A stretch of DNA of 64,000 nt from Brienomyrus brachyistius (Eukaryota > Chordata > Actinopteri > Osteoglossiformes > Mormyridae), in NCBI RefSeq assembly GCF_023856365.1, contig NC_064549.1:6775608-6839607 (forward strand), in the 5' to 3' direction. Positions within the stretch are counted from its first letter, which is position 1, and every line of letters starts with the position of its first letter. Positions 10,563-25,198 of the stretch are shown here, one piece after another. Under the pieces are notes generated by a model. It worked only from the letters and a program-made list of their open reading frames with translations, was not told where the DNA came from and did no database searches. A program made the position numbers and the translations under genes.

Positions 10563-13500
10563 AAAGGAAAATACTATTTTAAAACATAGATTGCCTATGA
10601 CTTATGTCTGGGTTCCATTCATACTTTGAAATAGACACATGTTGGTATAGGATAATCACACAGATGTGAGATCAAGAATGGGAGATGCTGGAGTGCTCGT
10701 GCTGCGTATATGCATGCGCATACAATACTTTGCCTAAATTAATTTTTACATACATTTATTTTATTAACTTTTTTTTTCTTATAACTCGCAAGTGCAAGTC
10801 ATCATAAATCATATAGGTTGAAAGTTGAGAGTAGTCTGTATGGTTTCAACAAGGGTTTTGATAAGCACTGCATGGTATCTTTGCACAAAATTCCAAGTTG
10901 TGACATTTTGGACGATCCTCCATCTTCATGCCAATTTGGCAGGCTACACGTTTTCTAATCGGTCGATTGTACAGAAAAGCTCAGGAAAGTCACACTGTGA
11001 ATTTAAAAATAAAGTGGAAACAATCTGCGAGAATCTCTGGCTAGCCATGGAAACACAGGACCCTGAAGTACTGTTCTTGCTGTTGCCATTTTAAGTAGCC
11101 AAGCCAATCTCTCAGAGAGAAGCACTGCTTAACGGAGATATTCAGTGATTTGCTAGCTACGACTTCCAAAAGGACGAACACATCCAGGATGTTAATTTTA
11201 CATCTCTGTACCCTTTCACCTTGGCTAAATTCTAATCTCCATGGGGCATCTGTTTGGATTTGAAAAAGACTTGTTTAAGCATTCTTTGGCAGAGGGGGCC
11301 CTGACGGGGGTTTGGGTTTTTGCACAACGCAGTTTCACTTTGGATCCAGGCTATACTGTTGAGCACATCTATAAAATCTGGCATTTTTCCAAAACCAGCA
11401 GTAAATTGCTTGAAAAATACATTAAAAACCTTTCTCACAGCGAAATAAAAAAAGCTTCCAGCTACCCTAGTGAGCTGCCCGATGACAGGATGCCATGAAT
11501 ACATAGGAAAATACAAACATAAAGCTATTGAATCAAACCCCACCAAGACACATGTGATTGGGGGTAAAGGACAGGGTGCAATTCTCCTGCTTAACTCTCT
11601 GTGGGGTAGGGGTTGCATAATGTGCCAGGACCCCATGCTCTTTTGTTTTATTTTTTACATTTTTGTGATGTTTCAAGTTTTGTATTTCTGAAAGACGACG
11701 TGACCCCTGTCCCGTGGTGTCGTCCTACACACTCTCTCTAGGAAATACTAAAATATTCAAAAGCCTGTCAAACCACAGCATGGACGTGCCTTATAATTTA
11801 CAACAAAAAAAAATGGAAAATTTGGCCGAACAGGTGCTCAACCATGATATTCACACCATTGTCTACATCAGCAGGCTTGGCAAATATGACCCATCATTAG
11901 GATATTTTGAGGGTGAGCTCACTCCTGATATTACACCATGGGGATCACTAGGCCCATATACTTACTACTCTGAGTTGAACAACAAAAGTACACAGCTGAA
12001 ATGTAAAGACATCACTCCAAATTATAAAACGTATCAAAATATAAACTGACAATCTGATTGAGCTGGAGATTTTGACAACAGAAGTCCTTTATAGACCCAT
12101 TTATAAAATTAACTAAGAGAATCATTTTTCTATGGAAGGACTCTATCTTCTAGTTAATTATTTCATTGATTGTGTTTCAGTTGTTATTTTGTCATAAAGA
12201 AAAAAAAATGACTTGCTGGGGAGGGAATCGGACCCCCTGTGGATCTTTTAATAGGAGTTGTTTTTTTATGGAATTTTTGTTCGTTCAAACTTTGCTGTAA
12301 AAATGATTGGAAAAACTCGACTTCTGAATGAGGTTCATTATTCTTTTGTGCTGAATTGCATCCGAGGCACCTCCTTCGGTTTTTTTCCCTTGCCGTTCCA
12401 TAATGAGGGACTTCATACACGTTGTGAGGATCAGAGTGAACTCTCCGGATTTGTTAATCATGATTAATGATCCCATGGACATAGCTTCCAAAGCAAGCCA
12501 GCGGCCGAAGTTTCTGCATGGATTAGACATCAGCTACCTATTGTCTGCCTGGTGTAGAATTAATTTAACTTGTCATCAGAAATGACTGTTAAAGGGTTAC
12601 ACATCCTGAATTGGATAAAGACTTTTTTTGGCCAAAATCTTACACTGTCAGTTTGCTGAAATTGCCATTTTAAAAAGTTGTATCAGAATTAAAAACTCCT
12701 CTCTCATTTCCATGACTGGCAGTGTTGAATCACTATGGAGTCCTTGAGTAAACCCTTAACCCCACCTGCTGTGTAAGCCTGATCACTGACCCTCACTTGC
12801 AAGTCACTTTGGGCAGAAAACCTACTACATAAATAAAACAAATGTATTACAGTAAAAAAAAAAGGTGAATAAGAGTCAAACAGAAGCTCTCCATTCTGGC
12901 TTCCAAAGTCATCCCAGCCTCTTTATTGTGGCTTTATAACCAGGTAGCTAAGTCTCGCTGTGTTTGATGGTTATAAATTGTCAATTTTACAAGGGCTGTA
13001 ATGTACATTGTAGTTGAACTTGATGGGTGAGTCTATTTCAATTACACCATCATAACATGCGTGACTTGAGGTTTGCGGTACAACGTAGTGGAGTTCTGAA
13101 TGTTAAATCTGATCAGAGGGCACCCTCTTTCCAATCATCTCGAGAATGACAGGGCAAAACATTTCCGTAGGTAGTGCAGAGTCCTTAATATGTCTGGGGG
13201 CAGCTATAGACGGCTTGTAAAACTCTCAGATTGATGGGTGGTGGGTAAAATGGGTTGGAGCAGTTCTTCATTTGCAGAGAGACGGAGAAATTCCAGATTG
13301 TCGTGCTGAAACCTAAAAGGGTTTCGGTCATAAGCTCTATGTGATCCACACATTCCCAAAACATTGGAATAAATTGTTTTTAGGACAGACTAAAACTGTG
13401 GGCAGTGTATTATTTTTGACAACAACCCAGTTTCTGTGATATATGGTTTTATCTTTCATGACAGCTGCAAAGTGGTCTAAAGGGATGGCTAGAGGCAAAC

Positions 13501-16344
13501 CTTTGACAAACACACATTGCCCCAAAAATTTTCAATTCAGTTCCATAAAAATTGGAATGATGGCCATTTACAGGTGTGCATCAAAGGAAGTGTTAATTAG
13601 AGCCTCACTTAGACTGACGTCCATTTGTCATTGGGATTGGCAGACTGGTTCTGCTGCGACTGAGAGCCAATGGGGGGGGAATCCTATTTTTTTTTAGCTT
13701 TATGGTTCTTCAGAGAGTAAGATTTGAGTCGGTAGCACTGCAGCACTTTTTATGATCCCCAGTGGATAAAGTTTCCAAGGATGTTCTCCTGGCTTAGTGA
13801 AAGAAAAGTAGAAGGCCTCAGGCTCCCTACAAAGACTCTGAAGTGTTTGCTATCCCAATGGTGAAGCCGGCGCCAGCATGATACGACATGATTCCTTTGG
13901 CACACGACTTGAAATGCAGTTTTGCTAAATCTGCATTGCTCTTATGAAATAGAAAAATGAATCTAAGTGTTCTACTGGGCATCCAGCTCAGGGATCTCTC
14001 ATACCCCTCGATGTATATGCATAAGGTCAAAGACCAAGTCAGGGATGCTACCAAAATGAATAATGGACAGGGATGTTGTTTCTTACTAGGACGGTCTACC
14101 TCCTACCTGGCTACATCCATAACAGTCTTTTTAAGAGTCCGTGGGATAACTATCGTTACCCATAATGCCTTTATAGTGTCCAGTAGCCATTGTCCCGTCT
14201 CTCCCCAAATTCACCGTCCAAGGACAAACCCATGATCAGGAACATATAAAATGTAGGCTACGGTTCAGTGATTTTTAAGGTCGGAGTAAGTGTCTACTTA
14301 ATATAGTTAGAGAGAGGAGTGAATAGGGATCTTAAGAAAAAAATAAAGGGGTTCTATCAAATGCTGCGATCGTTTTCAGAGAGTTAACTTCACAAGGAAC
14401 GACAAAATCAGAAGAGGTACAATGATTACACTGCTTATGCCATCTGGCACTCAATAAATACGATTATCAAAGTGCTTTGTGTACTGGTCATGACGACTGT
14501 TTATAATAAAAAACAACCACAGACTGAATTAACGTTTAGAAAAGCTAGAAAAGCAGACTTGCAAGTGGTCATGTCGAAATGGATTTGAGTGATTGATCAC
14601 TAGTATATTTTTCACAGTTCCAGAAATGGAGTTGACCAGCATGAACCTGTAAATACATATTCCTCCTTTAAACAGAATTGTGTTTAAAAACTAGCCTTCC
14701 CCTCAACTGAATACAGCATTAGTTTTTATTTTATTTTCAATATCCATAATGAATAAGGGAATAGTCAAGGCGATGTCAAGAAAAATAATGCAAATGTGAA
14801 ACTGCTGAGATGTATCCAGAAATATTCTGCCTCCTTGTACAGTATAATCATGCAGTATATGAACTGTGGCCAAGGGAATCCAAGTCATAAAACGAATTAA
14901 TAAATAAAAAATTATGGACCAAGGCATAGCTAAACGACAGCTGAAAATAATAGCTGGAAAGATATCGAAGTTTAACATCCAAATGCAGTGTGTAATAAAG
15001 ACCGGATCATAGTCACAAGATCATAATGAAGATAAAAAACAAGGTCACCATACTTATGAAAGCACTTTAATGGATTAAAAGGGGAAAACATTTGAACAAA
15101 ATGGAAGAGATAAGTCATTTTGGAAGCCAGAAATGTTGATTAGTTGGTGAATGTCCATGTATAGGGGAAGTCCAGGACACCAATGAATTCATCCTCTGAA
15201 TGTGTTATGAACCACTGTTTCAAAGTTACCATCGAGGAATAAGGAGCACCTTCAGTCAGCAAGCGTTCTTCTCCAGGTAATTTTGCAAAACACACAGCAG
15301 CTAATTCTTGACTTTTTCCACATTTTTATAATAAGACCCACGGGGTGATATGAAGCCGTTTTACCTTGATACGACAAAATAAATCCAATGAAAATGTTGT
15401 TTTTACGAGCTTTGAACCAGTGTTAATTGAAACTTTTACAGTTTTTTTTATATTACCATCCATGCAGGATCATAAGCTCCTCGTATACTGATTGCATTCC
15501 TCACCAATTTGTTACAAAACGTACAGCAGGACAACCTAAAGGAACACACACTTAGTCTTCAAAGAATAGAGCAATCTCACTCAGAATATATTACCATTCA
15601 TTTTCCATACCCACATGTCCGATACAGGGTTGAGGAGTCTGTCCCGTAAACAACGGAGGCAAGGTAGGGAATAATCCAGGGTGGGGCTCCGTCCTGATAT
15701 ATTTGAAAGTTTTCATGAGCACCAAAGTTTGAATGCACAAAAACATCCCTCTTGTTTTTTCATTATATGGCATTCACATTAATAAGCAGTCACAGCAAAT
15801 ACCACATTATAAACTATTCTGATCTTCTTAGAGATATGTCAGGACTTTTTTAGACTTTTTTTTCTAGTTTCTGCCTCACAGCTTGGTGCCAATCAATATT
15901 TCTTGATCGCAGGGTTCCTGTGTTGTTGATAAATTCGAAGGAGACCAAAACAGTCACCATCAATACTAAAAGCTGCTGTTCCCATTGTCACAACTTTTGC
16001 TTTCTCCATAATCATCCAATTTCTTCATTCACTTCTTTAGATTTCTTAAGATGTTCTTATTCTTCACTATAAGATGGTGTCTTCGGTATTTCAGCCAATC
16101 ATGACTTCTTAGTTATATAGTTTGTCTCATTATGTTTTGTTCATAAAAATGGAATCGGCACGGTGATAGTATATAAACCTGTCCAATTCCAGTCAATTTC
16201 TTCATCCATAATGACTGTGGCTTGTACAACGTACAGTAAAAGATCCCTCAGAAAGTGAAATGCCCTGGTACAGCCATTTCTGGAGAACATTTCATCATTT
16301 GACATTACAAAACAGAAGGTTTTGTTGTAATTTACACATCTTAC
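10563..16344. other. Repeat-poor non-coding block, candidate regulatory DNA
   Basis: Apart from the SINE fragment at 12725, nearly 6 kb without obvious transposons. The parts at 11230-11520, 12180-12600 and 13850-14110 are complex, non-repetitive sequence with broken short frames. The 14-bp perfect palindrome TTAATCATGATTAA is at 12454-12467. I see no gene. Confidence 0.4.
12725..12840 (+). repeat. SINE tail fragment
   Basis: GAGTCCTTGAGTAAACCCTT, then a GCAAGTCACTTTGGGCAGAA block and a terminal ACATAAATAAAA, are typical of the common 3' segment of fish tRNA SINEs. The tRNA-like head is missing. Confidence 0.45.
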
Positions 16345-16540
16345 ATATTAAGCAGACACTTTTCTCCAAAGCGACATCGATCTTAGGATCAGAGAGCATC
16401 ACTGGAGCAGGCTAAGGGTCTCGCTCAGGGACCCAAAAGTCATGACTACTCTGCTTGCCTTGAGATATGAACCCGCACTATTCAGGAAATGGGGCAGTTC
16501 TCCAACCGTCTAAGAAAGCTACCCTACTGTGTCTTAAGAA
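16345..16540. repeat. Fish dispersed repeat with TCCAAAGCGAC motif
   Basis: AGCAGACACTTTTCTCCAAA, GCGACATCGATC, GAGCATCACTGGAGCAGGCT and GGTCTCGCTCAGGGACCC, then a GAACCCGCA stretch, form a widespread fish short repeat. No open frame of interest. Confidence 0.45.
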
Positions 16541-17984
16541 CAGTGTCATATGACATCCATCGTTGCGACACAAAGCCCAAATAATAGTTAAACTCAGGAA
16601 TATCTATGAAATAAAACATCTGGTCGTTTTCAGCATTTTATGCAGTTACAATCTTTTCTGAGTCCTCCCTCATTACAAAACCACAGCAAGTTAATTATAG
16701 CTGGTTTGATCATTTCCAGGTTGTCGACTTATAAGTGATTCGTTTTACAACATTCAGCTTTACAACACCCAGTTTTACAGCATCCATACTCTGTACATGT
16801 TCCAGTACCGATTTCTACCTACTTTCCTGGATATTTTTCCAACACAGCAACACCAACAGAAAAAGGCTTTTATCTTTCTGCATGAAAAACCTCGGCTGTG
16901 TTTCTCAGAATCCACTGTCGTTCTTCAGAAGCCATTTGAGTGTCATCCAACTTAAAGGCAACATCTTCCAGCACTTTATCAACAACTCATTCAGGTGCAT
17001 CCATCCAATAAGGTTTTCTTAGTAAGGTAAATGGTTTCCCATTGTCCATTTCTGTGCCATTAGAAATAGTACCTTCGCCATAGTTATTAATTTAATGTAA
17101 TGCAAGGTCTGCCTTGAAGCTTTGAGATACGACATACAATGAAATCTTTGCTTGATTTGAAAGAAAACCACGATAGGGCTGAAACTCTCTGAAAACCATC
17201 TACCACCCGCATATCATCCATCCACTCATAATTGTATATCCAGTACAGGGTAGTAACATATTAAAAACTTAATTTGAGGATTTAAAAATTAATACCCACT
17301 GGAAAAAAACTGCAAATTATTGTATTATTAATATACCTCATGAAACACTAGCTGGGGGGTCTTTGCTCATTATCTTACACACATTACCTTATCTGTATTT
17401 TGATAAAACAGTTTTGTTTATAAGATCTTTAGACATCTCGGTTAATTCTCAATTTTCCCTCAGATCCATTGTAAAAATGACCCTTCCATACAATATGTCT
17501 GTGAAAAAGGATTTGTTCAAATTTATCCAGCTGTATCAGCATTAGGCTATCTGATTGTTTCATTAATCCTTGTTAGAGGCTGCTCATTTAGCATATTATA
17601 TTGCTACATAATTGATTGTACTACTTCCCACATTAAAAATGAACCATATGAAATGAATAGACTATGCAGTCAAAATTATGTTTTATTAAAGTTTCTTTTC
17701 ATTTCATTACTATTAACTTTGCATATAACTATAAGTATCCTGAACCGCTGCAGTACTCTTTATAAAAAGTACACACTGACTGCTTCTTTTTTGTTTATTT
17801 TTTATAATTGGCCCTATTAATACAAAATGCGTAGCTTAAGTTGAAATATCCACTTTCTAATTAGAGCAAAAGAAACTGCATTACTTACATGACGAAAAAA
17901 TAAAAAGTGTGGGACACAACCTCTCATTACAGGAAAAGCAAGGGGTGGCACCGCATAAGAATGGAATGTGACACAGACAAATAT

Positions 17985-19325
17985 GGAAAATACACGAGTC
18001 ACAAGTAAGTCACAAGCCCTAAGCATCAGGTTTCACATCAAGTCGAAAGTCAGGTGTCTTTGAATTAAGCGCGTCTGGACTTAGTCAAGCAAATCAAGTC
18101 AAGGTCAATGATAAGTCATGGTAAGCAATTTCACCATCAGTCATGTATAATAATTATTTTCATGTGTATTAATACCTCCATCTTCTTAATTAACAAGTTC
18201 CCGTAGCAAACAATCCAAATAAGTAGGAACAAAATACTTCTTTTTCTTTTAGTTTATAGTCTTTTTTAAAAACTTTGAAATAGGTATATTGCCTAATTCA
18301 TTTTAACTGTGTTCAGCAATTCACATCAAGAACGATTCTTAAAAAAAAAAAAAAACAGACTTTGATTCCCAGAAACTGAAAAATGTCTTAAATCTATGTC
18401 ACACACACTGCTATGGCCAAAGAGTGTTTGACAGCACTGACATTTATCTGTAGATGAATATTAAACCTTAAGTATTTTTCATATCTGTAAATGTAACACT
18501 AAGTAAGTCATGTATTTATAAACCCCATGCAGTAGCTCTGCAACCACAAATAATTACCTGCAAGCATCACAATTACTGTACAATAGCCAGGAAAATATTC
18601 GATGCACGATCATAACAGTGTAAATTATGTTTAACATTATTTTATAAGACAAAATATGCGGATGTCTTCCACGACATTAAAGCATTAACAACCAGACAAT
18701 CAAGCAGAACATTAAAAGGGAAACTAAATATGAATAAATAAATCGCAAGCAAGAATTTTTCGACGGCAACAGGCTTTAAATCAGTAGTGTAGAGTGTAGG
18801 GAATCTTTACAGGAAATCTTTAGAGATGCAACATCACTAACATTATGTTAACAAGATGTTTAACTAGGACGTTTAACGTTAAAGTAAATTGCAAATTTGT
18901 GGCTTGAATAAGTTATTGGCCAACTTGTCTTTATGGGTCGTGAGATGTCAAATTAAATTTGAAGTTATCGTCATGGATACTGCTAGCATACTGATCTGCA
19001 CTACCTACAATTACTTGTTGCTGGTCTTGGGGGCATATGGTGGCTTCTGTCATTTATGGGCATTTTTGAGGTTCCGTACAGAAGTCAGAAACACAACTGT
19101 GGACCCGGTGACAACTTAGGATAAACCAAGGTAGAAACTAATATTAACTGCAGTGATAGAATGTGTGAATTTACAAGTCATTCATAACTTAAGTCTAAGT
19201 CAAGTCAACAATGTCTAAGACGAGTCTCTTTCATAAACTGGAAAGCAAATCTCACGTCATAAAAACTAAGACTCGAGACTGACTCAAGTCAAATCATGTG
19301 ATTCGAGCCGCCCACTCTGGAAACA
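17985..19325. repeat. AAGTC-rich dispersed repeat, possibly one DNA transposon
   Basis: Two patches dense in CAAGTC/GAGTC words (17990-18125 and 19168-19320) bracket about 1 kb of AT-rich DNA with no gene. The right edge reads ATGTGATTCGAGCCGCCCAC. Similar GACTCGAGTC-type ends mark a fish repeat family, but I could not match both termini. Confidence 0.35.
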
Positions 19326-20360
19326 GAAAACAAATACCATGTGTCAACTCTAATGAGTCTGCATTAAGAGATGTAAATGGAGAGACGGATTAATAGCAGT
19401 AACCTACAGTAGCTATCTTAGTGATAAGGTAAAATGAACCAACTTCTGTGGATTGCCAGATTGCGCCAAAATGCTGATCACTTCTGAAAACAAATTAGAA
19501 GCATACTGCAAATATTTCTAAAGATGGGTCTCACCCATCAATCTTCTAATTACCGAACCTGCTCAGCGTCACCACCTCAAGCCGAAAAGAGCACAAGGCT
19601 GGGGAACATCAGGAGGGGATGCATTTGTTTTGGTTGGTATTGCAGTTAGACAGTGTGCCATGACAAAACTAGAAGAGCGGTATGCTAATAAAATTTGCCG
19701 TTCATCCACCACCCCCACCACCCCCGTTAGGCAAACTGCATTGCGTGCCCCCTCTCCCTGTTATATAAAATACCTGAATAGCGTTCCTTTAGAAATTACT
19801 CCTCAAGCCAAGAATGCATCACAGGGCTATACATGCACAGACTCACGCAAAATGCAGACATAGACTATCGGCAATTAGCCTCAATAGATGCCGGAGAAAT
19901 GCAGGAGGAAACACTAACAGAGAGGCTGGGGTGCCTGGGTCTGTCACAGCAACATGGGCAAATGGACAAATTTTTTAGGATGGAGGTTACAGTTATTGTC
20001 TAAGGGTATAGGATGGCATGCTGAAACTGGTAGGATAATTTTAATGACTTGGCTTTGCCGGAAAAAAAGCTAAACATCCAGCATAAAGATGTTTTCGGTT
20101 CCAAGTTCAAACATTTCACACAAGACCACGGGGAAATGGTACAACTAACCACAAGTTTTCATCATAGGTTTTGCCTATTTATCAGATATTTCAAACTATG
20201 GAAATTTTCAAAGTCAAATGATTGTTTATTGCCAAAGAAACCTCTATTCCTTAGTCAAGAAATGTGTTGGACTTTAACAGAAGGCAAATTATGGCTGCTA
20301 GACATGTCACATTAGAGAGGAGAAACAGACTAAAAGATTGTCAGTGTAGTTTTGAAGATA

Positions 20361-20600
20361 CATCCATCCATCCATCCATCCATTTTCCAAACCGCTTATC
20401 CTACTGGGTCGCGGGGGGTCCGGAGCCTATCCCGGAAGCAATGGGCACAAGGCAGGGAACAACCCAGGATAGGGGGCCAGCCCATTACAGGGAACACTCA
20501 CACACCATTCACTCACACATGCACTCTTACAGGCAATTTATAGTAGCAAGTCCAATTAGCCTCAGCATGTCTTTGGACTGTGGGGCTGATTATGAATATC
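20361..20600 (-). mobile_element. SINE (GGAT-tail family) 3' portion
   Basis: Starts with a CATC repeat (20361-20383) followed by CCAAACCGCTTATCCTACTG, GGGTCGCGGGGGGTCCGGAG and GGCAGGGAACAACCCAGGAT, the family tail read backwards. It ends near the CAGCATGTCTTTGGACTGTG block, so the tRNA-like head is absent. Confidence 0.65.
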
Positions 20601-23600
20601 CAAATTGTACTGTGTTGAACAGACAGCATTGAATGCCTGATATTTATTTTAACCTTGATAATCTTCAAACGTTACCCCTAACCCCTCATAAGTGTTGGTT
20701 AATTACTTAGGGATTTTAACCAGATTTCAGATCTAACATTACCCAAACTCCCACAACACAACTGTGTAAAGACCCATCGATTAAAATGTGTATATTCCAT
20801 GAAATAACCCAAGCAATCTTTTCAAAAGAGAGAGTAAAACATGAGCTAGTTATGAATGTTGTGCAATCACAAGCAATGAGCTGGCAAAGTCTTAGTCACA
20901 GCAAAGATAAAAAAAAAAAAAAAAAAAGTTATAAAATGTTAATTTTCTTGTTTTTTCATCATATTGTCCTACACTTGAAGGGTAATTTGGGCAATTATGT
21001 AGCTATATGTTGATTCACCACATGAAATTATGGTCTGACATACTCCTGAAATTCTTGTTAGAGAACAGAATTCCTAGTACCTACAATGATTAAAAAAAAT
21101 AATAAGATCCAGATTGTAATACAACAAAACATTCACAAAACAAGAAGCACTATCTCCAGCACACTTAACCACACGTGCGAGGTTATTAATGTGGAACAGA
21201 GTGTTTGGATTTTGCTAGACAGAGCAGGGACAGTGTCAGCCAACATCAGGGCAGTATCTTTCTAAAACTTCCCAGTACCAAGGTAAGAAAGGTTTGTAGA
21301 ACCCTTGATGTTGCTATAATCTTTAACATGACATCATGACCTTTGAGAACCTATGCAGAATTATTTTCACTCAGGATTACTCAGGATTTGCTTAGGTATA
21401 GCTTGTCTAAATCAGGCTTGCTTCAAACACCTGAAACCTAAACGCTGCAAGCTTGTCTGCAAGCAATTTCAGTGGCTTCCTAGCCAACTCCTATTTATAT
21501 TTATAAAATTAACTAAGGTATACAACACAGCTAATTTATTTTTGAAATACAGGCAATATATTGGCATTATTCATTTAACCTGAAAATATTACACTGCCCC
21601 CTACAGTTTAATGTTGCCAAATCAATGAATGTTTTTTGGTCCGAGGTGAAACGGCACCCTCACGTGCGCGAGAATTGTGATTTTTCTGTTTTTCCATGCA
21701 GTAGATCTACGTTTTTGGACAATATGTGGATTGTTATTAGCCTCTGGGGCTGAGAGAGATTAAAAAGCAGAGCACATTTAGTTTGATCCCTGAAGAGACA
21801 GTGTGGGTATGTTGCACTAAACACGGATTATGCTGCCGGCAAAGCACGGATTGCTAACATTAACTAAATTTTATTAATGCCGATGTTATGTGTCACTAGA
21901 CCCCAGTGAGTAGGATTATTATTGCACATTTTCATTATTGCTGCCGATTTATCAAGGGCATCCCAACACCGGAAAGAAGAGACGGTAGCAGCTGTGGACA
22001 CACCCTCGCGGACAAATAGAAATACAGCAGCACTTGTTCACGGATGCTGCTACAGTACAAACCATTGTCAGTGTCACGATTAAGCACACTGTCTTCCAAC
22101 AACCTACTTGTGAAACCCAACATTTTTAATTATTTTTAACTCTTGATATACTACACATAGAAAGAATATGGACGACCTTCGAAAAAAACAAGTTTTTTAT
22201 TAACCATGTCCACGGCTACGCAGCTGATCGTAAAATCAGACGCATTCCTTGAGGTTTACTCTAAGAAAACATCAATATATATATATATATATATAACCTC
22301 CCTCTTAATCTTAACAATTATACCGCAGGGCCCAAAAAATCTGTATGTGACAAGTGGATTTTATTAATCAGCTGAATGGCTTCTCCTCATTTCTTCAAAT
22401 CAACAAAGAAATATTTGTGTCAGATGAGGGTTCTCGTTGGACGAAGGACCTTCAAATTTGATAGAATTTTGCGCGAATTTAAGTCGGTTAAATGTAAAGC
22501 GTCTTAAGTTTTCGTCCTTTCATTCTTACATAAACAGCCCAGTGGAAGGTCGAGTAGAATCATAGGCGCTTTACATGATATTTGATACATTTGTTTTTAT
22601 AAGTCAATCACAATCTGCAAAACAACCGTAATGTACGTGCCAGAATTATACGATATTCCAGAAATTCAAATTGAGGTTGAAAATTGGAATAATGGCCTTA
22701 TCGTCCGTATCTCGTTTACTGCAAAGGCGGGTGATGTCTGCTGCACTTCTTGTAAAATTCTGGACTTCAGATTTTTGCAAACGCCGTTTAAACCAAAGCG
22801 GACCTTGTCAGTTTTACAAAGGCATTATACGCAGTGTCAATTAGGTTCGTTATAAGCTGTCAATACACGGTTTGATTTTACATGTGGGATTAAAAAAATA
22901 GCATAAAATGTAAGCAGCCTTTTACCCGTTTACTTTCAGTATCTATATGATTTCAGACGGCATATATTTTTACCTGTATGCAGTGTCGTTAATTTTCCAG
23001 GAATGTTGAGGCGCAGTACTGTCTCCACATAGATATTTTCCAAAAGTCTCCCAATACAGTTATTGTCTCAGAGCAAGATCCAGTGAGGACCCTAGTGGCT
23101 ATATGTGAATGCAGAAAAATAGGACATTTGATCGTCCTTAAATGATATAATTTGCAGTCAATTCCATCAGATAAAGCAGAACGTAAATCATCATTTTTGA
23201 ATCCCAAGCCAAAATATACGACCAACCTTCCTCGTTACCTGCACCCCTTTCACGCGAAAACCGCACCTTAATTCCTGTTTGTACCAATTCCTGATTGATC
23301 TTGTTTGTAGCGGCAAAAATAAAGGAAAATATGCAAAACCAAATGCACGACAAATCAAATGTAAAACTGTAGATCCAGCCAGGTCGTCCTTCTTGCACGC
23401 AGCTTCCGAACAAAGAGTACCACAAGACCCCCCGGCTCAAATGGTCCCGGCGATGTATTCCTAATGCTGTATTGCAACTGCGGCTATATAAGTGATTAGG
23501 GTAGATACCGTTCAGCTCGGTGTCCTTCGGACTATCTGCACATTCTTGCAATCATTTCACTAAACATGAGTATTAAATTTGGTTTTCAAACATAAATAAG

Positions 23601-25098
23601 TATACCGAGCTTCCTTCTAGCAAACAGTATATGCCTTAAAAGCGGCACAATTGTGTTAGAATACTGAAACACTATATGCTTAATTTAAGAAATCTTTCAC
23701 TATAACACACTGGCAAATAGGTCTCGCATCATCCGGTTTCATTGTCTCAGTTTTCCACTTCGCTTAAGGAAATAAGGAATCCCACCTACGCAAAGGCCTT
23801 CTCTGTGCACATATTTCAAATAGAGACACGTACATGCATGTGTGCATTTCTGCAACACGGCTTCGTTTTTAATAACCGCGACTGCGCCCACTTCCCAGTT
23901 TCTGCAGTAACATGGATGCTGTGGCAGAATATTTGTATTTTCATGTCAGGGAGTTTATTAAGTATTTCAATTAATAAAGGGTGTATATCAGCTGAGTAAG
24001 TGTCTAATAAACGGAAATGGGGAAAAGGAATCAGAATTCACTACAAGATGTATGGTTGACGTGTGATGGATGGAGTTTATAAGACATACTGCTTTTCAGT
24101 ATTTGTATGTATTCTACAGCTTCCAATCACTCCTTTTGATCTTTCCTTTCTTGCAAGAATAAACGTCGTTTCCAGCAGCTATTTCTGTTGAATATCTCTG
24201 TGATGAAGACACATTAGGATTATTTTTGCCGGGTAGTATTGGTTAGGTAGCCATCGGTGGGGGGGGGGACAGCATAAAATAAGACTCCTCCCCCCGATCT
24301 GGAATCGGATGCCGCGGGGTTGTGTTTCTTGTAGCTCAACCGCATTCTGAGTTTTGCATATTGGAAATCAATGTATTCCTACAACGCATATTTAAGGTCC
24401 CTCCTCGACAACTCTCAATAGTACAATGGTTAAAAACTAAAAATAACCCATTCATTTACTCTGCTTTGAATATGTCCTACAGATTTTAAAAGTGTAGTCA
24501 CGAGTGCCATGCACAGTAAATAATTGCCTGTACCCAAAAAAGCTGGTTAGATGATAAACAGGAGTGGGAAAATAGAAAGGTAGTCCCTTGAATACCAGTT
24601 TACGTTGCAACAGACGCCTACGACAGGCTCTACACTGGAGGAGACTAGCAGTTGCTCATTTTTAGGATCGCGCTTTAGATTTTTTCGTGGCTTAATTTCT
24701 CCAAATATAGCAGCAGTGTCTTACTACAGTTAAATAATTATCTCTGTAGCGCACCAAGGTAACGCCAAGTAAAACGCGTACTGGTTCCAAGCTAATTTAG
24801 TATTTATTAGGTTACGAACACTTAACATTCTGCTGCATTTGGACGTGCTTGCCCTTATTCTGGAAAAAAATAATTGATGTTTTTGTAATATCACTTAGTT
24901 TAACGTTGTTCTTTAAAAAGCACTTACGACAATACTACAAATTTAAGCTAAACAAAAATAGGCCTACTTTCTAAAGCTTGTCGTCTGCACGCTAAACTAA
25001 CAGGTATTGATAAACACACACTGGCTTTTACCATTAGCACTATACGTTCATTTATAAAAATTAATGTAGATTTATAATTAAACATTTTTGGACCTTAT
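20601..25098. other. No gene recognised; mixed-composition intergenic DNA
   Basis: Contains an A run at about 20910, the AT microsatellite at 22275 and a G run at about 24258. The part from 21600 to 24700 is repeat-poor, with frames up to 137 codons (23138-23551, minus) that match nothing I recognise. Confidence 0.4.
22275..22295 (+). repeat. (AT)n microsatellite
   Basis: About ten AT dinucleotides followed by AACCTCC; no neighbouring element recognised. Confidence 0.9.
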
Positions 25099-25198
25099 AA
25101 TGTCCAAGGCCTCGTGCCCATTGCTTCCGGGATAGGCTCCAGACCCCCCGCGACCCAGTAGGATAAACGGTTTGGAAAATGGATGGATGGATGGATAA
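25099..25198 (+). mobile_element. SINE (GGAT-tail family) 3' end
   Basis: AAGGCCTCGTGCCCATTGCT, GGGATAGGCTCCAGACCCCC and CAGTAGGATAAACGGTTTGG, then GGATGGATGGATGGAT. This is a severely 5'-truncated copy of the 20361 repeat in the opposite direction. Confidence 0.65.

Noticed and set aside
20361..20400. CATC/GGAT tandem repeats considered as a CRISPR-like or satellite array
   Set aside because: They are short 3' tails of SINE or LINE copies; there are no spaced direct repeats.
23138..23551. 137-codon minus-strand frame with hydrophobic stretches
   Set aside because: Hydrophobic segments arise from AT-rich codons; no start context, family or splice support.
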